The notes under the pieces were generated by a model that was not told the DNA's origin, did no database searches, and saw nothing but the letters and a program-made list of their open reading frames with translations. A stretch of 39,092 nucleotides of DNA, from positions 1 through 39,092 of the forward strand of contig NZ_VWXX01000038.1 in assembly GCF_008632335.1 (NCBI RefSeq), given 5' to 3'. A program made the translations under genes and the position numbers. Below, piece after piece: positions 32,192 through 39,092 of the stretch (position 1 is its first letter; every line of letters begins with the position of its first letter). Source of the DNA: Thiohalocapsa marina (GTDB taxonomy: Bacteria; Pseudomonadota; Gammaproteobacteria; Chromatiales; Chromatiaceae).

Positions 32192-33883
32192 CTAGCGACG
32201 CCGACCCTGGCCTTGGCGCCCACCCTGGGCCTGGCCCCAGGTGTCCCGCAGGGTCACCGCCCGGTTGAACAGCGGCCGCTCGAGGGTCGAGTCCCCGTCC
32301 TTCACGAAGTAGCCCTCCCGCTCGAACTGGAACCGGGCGCCGGGCATTGCCGCCGCCAGCCCCGGCTCCAGCAGGCAGCCGGTCAGGGTGCGCAGGGAGT
32401 CCGGATTCAGGTCGTCGCGGAAGTCGCTTCCGCCGCTGCCCGGCTGCGGCGTGCTGAACAGCCGGTCGTACAGCCGCACCTCGGCGCGCACCCCGTGCTG
32501 CGCCGACACCCAGTGGATCACCCCCTTGACCTTGCGTCCCTCAGGGTTCTTACCAAGGGTGTCCGGATCCACCGAGCAGCGCAACTCGATGACCTCGCCG
32601 GCGCCATCCTTGATGACCTCGTCGCAGCGAATCACATAGGCGTTGCGCAGCCGGACCTCGCCGCCGGGCACCAGGCGCTTGAAGCCCTTGGGCGGCTCCT
32701 CCTCGAAGTCGCTGCGATCGATGCAGAGCTCGGCGCCGAACGGCACCTCGCGCGTGCCCATGTGCGCGTGCTTGGGATGATTCTGCGCCGTGATCGTGCT
32801 CGGTGCGTCCGGCGGCAGATTGGTCAGCACCACCCGCAGCGGATGCAGCACGGCCATGGCCCGCGGCGCGCTGTTGTCCAGATCGTCGCGAATGGCGCTC
32901 TCCAGCACGCCCATCTCCACCAGGTTGTCGGCCTTGGTCACGCCGATGCGGGCACAGAACTCGCGCACCGCCTCCGGCGTGAAGCCGCGCCGACGCAGGC
33001 CGGCCAGGGTGGGCATGCGCGGATCGTCCCAGCCCTCGACGATGCCCTCCTCCACCAGTTGCGTCAGCAGGCGCTTGCTCATCACCGTGTATTCGAGATT
33101 GAGCCGGCTGAACTCGATCTGGCGCGGCCGGCAGGGCACGGACACCCGCGCCACCACCCAGTCGTACAGCGGTCGGTGATCCTCGAACTCCAGCGTGCAC
33201 AGTGAATGGGTGATGCCCTCCAGGGCGTCGGAGATCGGATGGGTGTAGTCGTAGGTGGGATACAGGCACCATTCGCTGCCGGTCTGGTGGTGAATCACAC
33301 CGTGGCGGATGCGGTACAACACCGGATCCCGCAGGTTGATGTTGGGCGAGGCCATGTCGATCTTGGCACGCAGGGTGCGGGCACCGTCCGGGAACTCGCC
33401 CGCGCGCATGCGCCGGAACAGGTCCAGGTTCTGCTCCACCGTGCGGTCGCGATAGGGACTGTCGCGGCCGGGCTCGGTCAGGGTGCCGCGGTAGGCCCGG
33501 GTCTCCTCGGCATCGAGATCGCACACATAGGCCAGCCCCTGCTGGATCAGCTCCTCGGCAAAGCCGTACAGGCGCTCGAAATAATCCGATGCAAAGTAGA
33601 CGCGCTCGCCCCAGGCATAACCCAGCCAGCGTACATCAGCCTTGATGGACTCGACGAACTCCAGGTTCTCCTTGTGCGGGTTGGTGTCGTCGAAACGCAG
33701 ATTGCAGGTGCCGCCGAAATCCTGGGCGACACCAAAGTTGAGCACGATGGACTTGGCATGGCCGATATGCAGATAGCCGTTCGGTTCCGGCGGAAAGCGG
33801 GTACGGATGGCGGCGTGCTTGCCGCTGGCCAGGTCGTCCTGGATGATCTGGCGAATGAAATTGGTGCGTGCTGAATCTGACAT
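32192..33883 (-). CDS. glnS: Glutaminyl-tRNA synthetase
   Basis: GlnS attaches glutamine to tRNA-Gln. The 563-residue product is a class I synthetase with [12 protein letters not shown] (HIGH at 39-42). The KMSKS variant VMSKRLL is near residue 270, and the two C-terminal anticodon-binding beta-barrels are intact ([13 protein letters not shown] near the end). The last dozen residues are Gly/Gln/Arg-rich, a low-complexity tail beyond the usual C-terminus. A terminator-like hairpin with a T-run lies 20 bp upstream of the ATG, hinting at attenuation or at a terminator of an upstream transcript. Confidence 0.96.
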   Translation of the reverse strand: MSDSARTNFIRQIIQDDLASGKHAAIRTRFPPEPNGYLHIGHAKSIVLNFGVAQDFGGTCNLRFDDTNPHKENLEFVESIKADVRWLGYAWGERVYFASDYFERLYGFAEELIQQGLAYVCDLDAEETRAYRGTLTEPGRDSPYRDRTVEQNLDLFRRMRAGEFPDGARTLRAKIDMASPNINLRDPVLYRIRHGVIHHQTGSEWCLYPTYDYTHPISDALEGITHSLCTLEFEDHRPLYDWVVARVSVPCRPRQIEFSRLNLEYTVMSKRLLTQLVEEGIVEGWDDPRMPTLAGLRRRGFTPEAVREFCARIGVTKADNLVEMGVLESAIRDDLDNSAPRAMAVLHPLRVVLTNLPPDAPSTITAQNHPKHAHMGTREVPFGAELCIDRSDFEEEPPKGFKRLVPGGEVRLRNAYVIRCDEVIKDGAGEVIELRCSVDPDTLGKNPEGRKVKGVIHWVSAQHGVRAEVRLYDRLFSTPQPGSGGSDFRDDLNPDSLRTLTGCLLEPGLAAAMPGARFQFEREGYFVKDGDSTLERPLFNRAVTLRDTWGQAQGGRQGQGRRR

Positions 33884-33903
33884 CGGTCTGCTCGGCAGTG
33901 ATG

Positions 33904-33933
33904 AAAAAGGCGTCTCCGGTGACCGGCGACGCC
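33904..33933 (-). terminator. Terminator-like hairpin in the glnS leader
   Basis: A near-perfect 25-nt palindrome (33909-33920 with 33922-33933, one mismatch) is followed on the minus strand by five T (33908-33904). The glnS start codon is 20 nt further on. No minus-strand gene ends just upstream, so it may be an attenuator in the glnS mRNA leader. Confidence 0.6.
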
Positions 33934-34191
33934 GATGGCTGCAACGCCGCCGATGTCCGGAACCCGGAGCGCGAGGCCCGGGACCCGGACGGCGGCGGCC
34001 TAGTTAAAGCGTGCAGCATACTGCACTTCGCAAAGCGCGGAGAAGTGGCCGGAAATCTTGCCCCGGCCACATACAATGGTTTCCACAGGAATATTTGCCA
34101 CAGGCGCCCGAGCGCTCTACCCTTCGGCTGTCGGCGTGCCCGACGGGCAACGTCCGTCTCCTTAAAGGATTCATCCACCGGAGTCATGACC
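33934..34191. other. Divergent region between glnS and the EF-hand gene
   Basis: It should hold promoters for both genes. Visible structures are GTGCAG/CTGCAC (34011-34026), an 8-bp hairpin (34045-34052 with 34063-34070) and two mutually exclusive small hairpins: GTCGG 34130-34134 with CCGAC 34140-34144, or TGCCC 34137-34141 with GGGCA 34145-34149. No convincing gene was found on either strand. Confidence 0.5.
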
Positions 34192-34734
34192 ATGCAGAGA
34201 ATCTTCCCCACCGCCGCCGTGGCCCTGTGCGCCGGCGTCGCCGCTACCCTGGCCTGGGCACAGCCCGCACCCCCGGCTCCGGGTCAGGCGGCCAGCCCCG
34301 CCGACGCCTTCATCCAGCAATTGGACACCAACGGCGATGGCATGGTCTCGCTCGAAGAGGCCACAACACCGCAGCAGGCGGAGTTCGCGAATATGGACAC
34401 CGACGGCAGCGGCAGCATCGATGCCGCCGAGGCCAGCGCCTCGTTCAAGGCGCAGGTGCCGCCCGAGATGCTCGAGATCATGGCCGAGCGGGGCATGCCC
34501 GATCCCGGCGAGAGCTTCGTGAAGAACCTGGACAAGGACGGCGATGGCCTGGTCAGCCCGGAGGAATTCGCCCAGCCCACCATCGACTCCTTCAACCGCA
34601 TGGACGCCAATGCCGACGGCATGGCCATCAGCGAAGAGGCCGCCGCCTACTTCGAAGAGATGAAACTGCAGATGCAGCAGCAGATGGAAAAGATGCAGCA
34701 GATGCAGCAGCAGATGCAGCAACCGGCACAGTGA
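34192..34734 (+). CDS. Exported EF-hand calcium-binding protein
   Basis: The 180-residue product has a signal peptide (1-23, ending AWA before QPAPP) and four EF-hand loops. The loops are 45-56 DTNGDGMVSLEE, 69-80 DTDGSGSIDAAE, 114-125 DKDGDGLVSPEE and 138-149 DANADGMAISEE. The first three have all calcium ligands in canonical places; the fourth is slightly degenerate. The C-terminus (158-178) is a Met/Gln-rich coil with repeated MQQ. Likely a periplasmic calcium buffer or sensor with unknown partner. The ATG at 34192 has GGAG 8 nt upstream; the ATG two codons earlier is too close to it. Confidence 0.83.
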   Translation: MQRIFPTAAVALCAGVAATLAWAQPAPPAPGQAASPADAFIQQLDTNGDGMVSLEEATTPQQAEFANMDTDGSGSIDAAEASASFKAQVPPEMLEIMAERGMPDPGESFVKNLDKDGDGLVSPEEFAQPTIDSFNRMDANADGMAISEEAAAYFEEMKLQMQQQMEKMQQMQQQMQQPAQ

Positions 34735-34787
34735 CGCAGCGGCGCTTCAGCGCCTCGTACCCACCATAAACGGGACGTCGATCTTCA

Positions 34788-34858
34788 CGGGTCGGGTGTC
34801 GGCCATCTGCATTCGGATCAAGGGCGATCGAGCCCCCCGACCGCCGACACCCTGCCCG
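34788..34858. terminator. Hairpin between convergent genes, related to the repeat arms
   Basis: GGGTGTCGGC (34794-34803) pairs perfectly with GCCGACACCC (34843-34852), and the stem is extended by CGGG/CCCG outside a 2-bp interruption. It lies between the ends of the EF-hand and FKBP genes, where a bidirectional terminator would sit, though no T-run is present. The same two 10-mers form the arms of the repeat at 7906-8057, and GCGATCGAG (34824-34832) is also shared. Confidence 0.55.
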
Positions 34859-34859
34859 C

Positions 34860-35288
34860 TCAGGCGATCTGCACCAGTTCCAGATCGAAGGTCAGATCCT
34901 GGCCCGCAAGCGGGTGATTGCCGTCCACGGTCACGCTTTCACCGTCGAACTCCGCCACGGTGAAATTCACCACCTCGCCAGCCGGCCCCTGGGCGTGCAG
35001 CATCAGCCCCACCGCCAGTTCGATGTCCTCGGGGATCGCACTGCGCGGCACCGTCTGCAGCATCTGGTCGTTGCGCTCGCCGTAGGCCTGATCGCAGGGA
35101 ATGGTGATCACCTTCTGCTGGCCCTCCGCCATGCCGAGGACGGCGTCTTCGAAGCCCGCAATCACATTGCCCTGGCCGAGGGTGAATTCCAGTGGCGTAC
35201 CACCGCGGGACGAGTCGAACTGGGTGCCATCGGCGAGCGTGCCGGTGTAATGGACCTTGACGGTGTCGCCTGACTTGGCTTCGGACAT
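34860..35288 (-). CDS. FKBP-type peptidyl-prolyl isomerase (SlyD/FkpB-like)
   Basis: The 142-residue product begins with the FKBP core VKVHYTGTLADGTQFDSS. It carries the insert-in-flap domain of the SlyD/FkpB group (ITIPCDQAYGERNDQMLQ through GNHPLAGQDLTFDLELV). It speeds prolyl isomerisation and chaperones folding in the cytoplasm. It lacks the histidine-rich metal-binding tail of E. coli SlyD. The ATG at 35288 has AGGAG upstream; the open frame continues further but without similarity. It follows tex by 110 bp. Confidence 0.92.
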   Translation of the reverse strand: MSEAKSGDTVKVHYTGTLADGTQFDSSRGGTPLEFTLGQGNVIAGFEDAVLGMAEGQQKVITIPCDQAYGERNDQMLQTVPRSAIPEDIELAVGLMLHAQGPAGEVVNFTVAEFDGESVTVDGNHPLAGQDLTFDLELVQIA

Positions 35289-35398
35289 GGAATGCTCCTG
35301 AACTGGGTCGGGGTTTGGGTGGGGTCTCCACCTTAGACGACCGTTCCGACGATCGCAAACCCCAACGCGATTGACCGCGCGGTCGCAGGGAACAGGCA

Positions 35399-37768
<2,370 letters not shown>

Positions 37769-37963
37769 CGTGCTGTACTGTCGCCAAAGCTAGCCAAACG
37801 GCCGGTCATTCTATACCGGTCCCGCCACGGCTGCGCGGCTTGACCAGCCCATCTCCCGTCGCCTGGCTCGGTGGTTGTCGAGACCTGGGCGCACGCTGCA
37901 GGACGACGCCGGCCACTCCACCGGACCAGCGCGGCGACAGGCAGCGATTCATCCGAGTTCGGT

Positions 37964-38737
37964 TCAGGAGCAGCTTGGCGGTGGGATGTCGCAATCGCCG
38001 GTTTCAAGGCTGCAGAAATCGAGACAGGTGATCAGGCGACCTTCGAAGGTGGCATCGATGCGCAGAGCGCCAGCGGTCCTGGTCACATCGAATCCGGGCT
38101 GGGATTCGGGGCTCTGACCGATCAGACGAAGCTGCGTCTCGGGATACTGCACGTCCAGTTGCACTCGCATCGGGTAGTAGCCGTCGAGAAAGCGGCGCAT
38201 GAAGGGGCCGTTTCTGAGGCGATAGCGACCATCGCCGAGGATGCGCAGGGCCTGGCTTTCGGCGCGCAGGCAGACGCGGGCATCGCGTCCGACATCCCGC
38301 AGCTGAACACTGGCCCCATCGATCCAGGCCTGGCCGATCTGTTCGCTGGAGGCGATCTCGAGTCCCCGGATGCCGCCTTCACGAAAGACGATCTGGACCG
38401 CATGCACCGGATCCAGGTTGTCGTGACATTGCTCGAGTTGCACCCAGCCGCTTTCCAGACTGTCTGTCGTGATGGCGATCCGGTTGAGGTGCGCGTGCTC
38501 GCCCTCGGCCCGTTCGGCCGGCACAAAGGCGAGATCGCCGTCGTTGACTTGTGCAACCAGATCCGCCGGATCGGGTTCTGCCAACAAGGCCTCCCAGGCG
38601 GCGTCTTCATCCAATGCTTCATTCCCGCTGTCGGAATCCTCGGTCGCCTGGACCGCAGACAGCTGTATGACCAGGAGCGCGGCGAGCATGCTCTGAGGAG
38701 ATCGGCATCGAAGAGAACCGCTGGCATTGATGGACAT
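37964..38737 (-). CDS. Exported protein of unknown function
   Basis: I do not recognise this 257-residue protein. A signal peptide is likely (1-31, hydrophobic MLAALLVIQLSAVQA). An acidic stretch follows (about 33-60), then a probably beta-rich domain. Four cysteines cluster at the C-terminus and end region (CLDFCSLETGDCDIPPPSCS), plus two more in the middle, suggesting disulfides in the periplasm. It stands 195 bp upstream of tex on the same strand. Ribosome-binding site weak. Confidence 0.75.
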   Translation of the reverse strand: MSINASGSLRCRSPQSMLAALLVIQLSAVQATEDSDSGNEALDEDAAWEALLAEPDPADLVAQVNDGDLAFVPAERAEGEHAHLNRIAITTDSLESGWVQLEQCHDNLDPVHAVQIVFREGGIRGLEIASSEQIGQAWIDGASVQLRDVGRDARVCLRAESQALRILGDGRYRLRNGPFMRRFLDGYYPMRVQLDVQYPETQLRLIGQSPESQPGFDVTRTAGALRIDATFEGRLITCLDFCSLETGDCDIPPPSCS

Positions 38738-39052
38738 GGTGGGAACTCATGGCTGGGTTGCTCTGGTGATTGCAATCTGGGGTCGTGCATCCTGACTTTC
38801 GATTTGTGATGTCAACAAAAGCCGCACCCGGGACCCTTTCACGATCAACCACCTCAGTCCAGAAGGCCCATGGGCAATGCATGCAATCCAGTGTCCATTG
38901 GCGCTTGGTGCCGCGAAGATCACCATCGCTGGGTTACAGCGTGTAGCGTGTAGGGTAATGGAATGGTCCGCCCCGCTCCTCCAACGCGCCCAGAGCGGGC
39001 ACAATGAGCGATGATCTTGAAGCATCGTCAACCGAGGTAGCGGAGCAGACCA
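38738..39052. other. Divergent intergenic region
   Basis: No gene was found. A minus-strand TTGACA (38815-38810) could be the -35 of the exported unknown, but no good -10 follows at 17 nt. A direct repeat GTGTAG (38940-38945, 38947-38952) lies ahead of the plus-strand gene. A 20-codon open frame starts at 39004 and overlaps the next gene's start. Confidence 0.4.
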
Positions 39053-39092
39053 ATGACAGAGCGTAGCAAAGAACAGCCGATCACGTTCGTTG
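39053..39092 (+). CDS. Start of a gene truncated by the window end
   Basis: ATG at 39053 has GGAG 7 nt upstream and opens a frame (MTERSKEQPITFV) that runs off the window after 13 codons. Too short for any family assignment. Confidence 0.5.
   Translation, partial: MTERSKEQPITFV

Noticed and set aside
39064-39074. TAGCAAAGAAC identical to the left end of the repeat
   Set aside because: Only 11 bases match and the sequence diverges at once; it lies within the start of a probable gene, so chance is likely.

Overview
The window is GC-rich, densely coding DNA from a gammaproteobacterium. The closest fit is Chromatiales-type (purple sulfur bacteria and relatives). This is inferred from a cytoplasmic bidirectional [NiFe]-hydrogenase of HoxEFUYH type, linked glycogen and polyphosphate genes, and a Zur-type zinc regulon, and not from any marker sequence. 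No integrase, transposase, phage gene or CRISPR array is visible.

Layout. 1-640: a truncated copy of a structured repeat runs directly into the remnant of a ZIP-like metal transporter. It is followed on the minus strand by tRNA-Asn with a textbook promoter and terminator. 640-1443 (-): pssA. 1688-7833 (+): hoxE, hoxF, hoxU, hoxY, an exported protein of unknown function, hoxH and the maturation protease hoxW. Together these form a diaphorase plus hydrogenase that couples H2 to NAD(H). 7851-8057: a hairpin, then a full copy of the repeat. 8094-12732: a divergent locus around a predicted Zur operator, with a small c-type cytochrome on the minus strand and a histidine-rich outer-membrane porin plus znuA-, znuC- and znuB-like genes on the plus strand. 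12809-13981 (+): a PQQ-type aldose dehydrogenase.

14049-20279 is a storage-polymer block: a DUF4912-glycogen synthase fusion, a PilZ protein, glycogen debranching enzyme and polyphosphate kinase 2. 20378-24243 (-) holds an MFS transporter, chorismate synthase and a TolC-family protein. 24456-26860 (-) is a translationally coupled pair, a CHAD-domain (polyphosphate-binding) protein and a ParA-type ATPase. 27144-31600 (+) is a coupled GT-C glycosyltransferase and GH17-GT2 beta-glucan synthase. 31569-33883 (-) holds a DinB-like protein and glnS. 34192-34734 (+) encodes an exported EF-hand protein. 34860-38737 (-) holds an FKBP isomerase, tex and an exported unknown. A new plus-strand gene appears to begin at 39053.

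The most interesting signals are four. (1) The intergenic repeat would fold as plus-strand RNA with a 23-bp stem kept intact by three G-U pairs, and it shows two hairpins whose loops match the CsrA/RsmA recognition motif. (2) A CHAD-ParA pair could position polyphosphate granules. (3) A DUF4912 protein is fused to glycogen synthase. (4) An exported protein of unknown function is encoded inside the hydrogenase operon. Short tandem duplications recur across the window: those inside genes have unit lengths divisible by three, and two outside or at gene ends do not.
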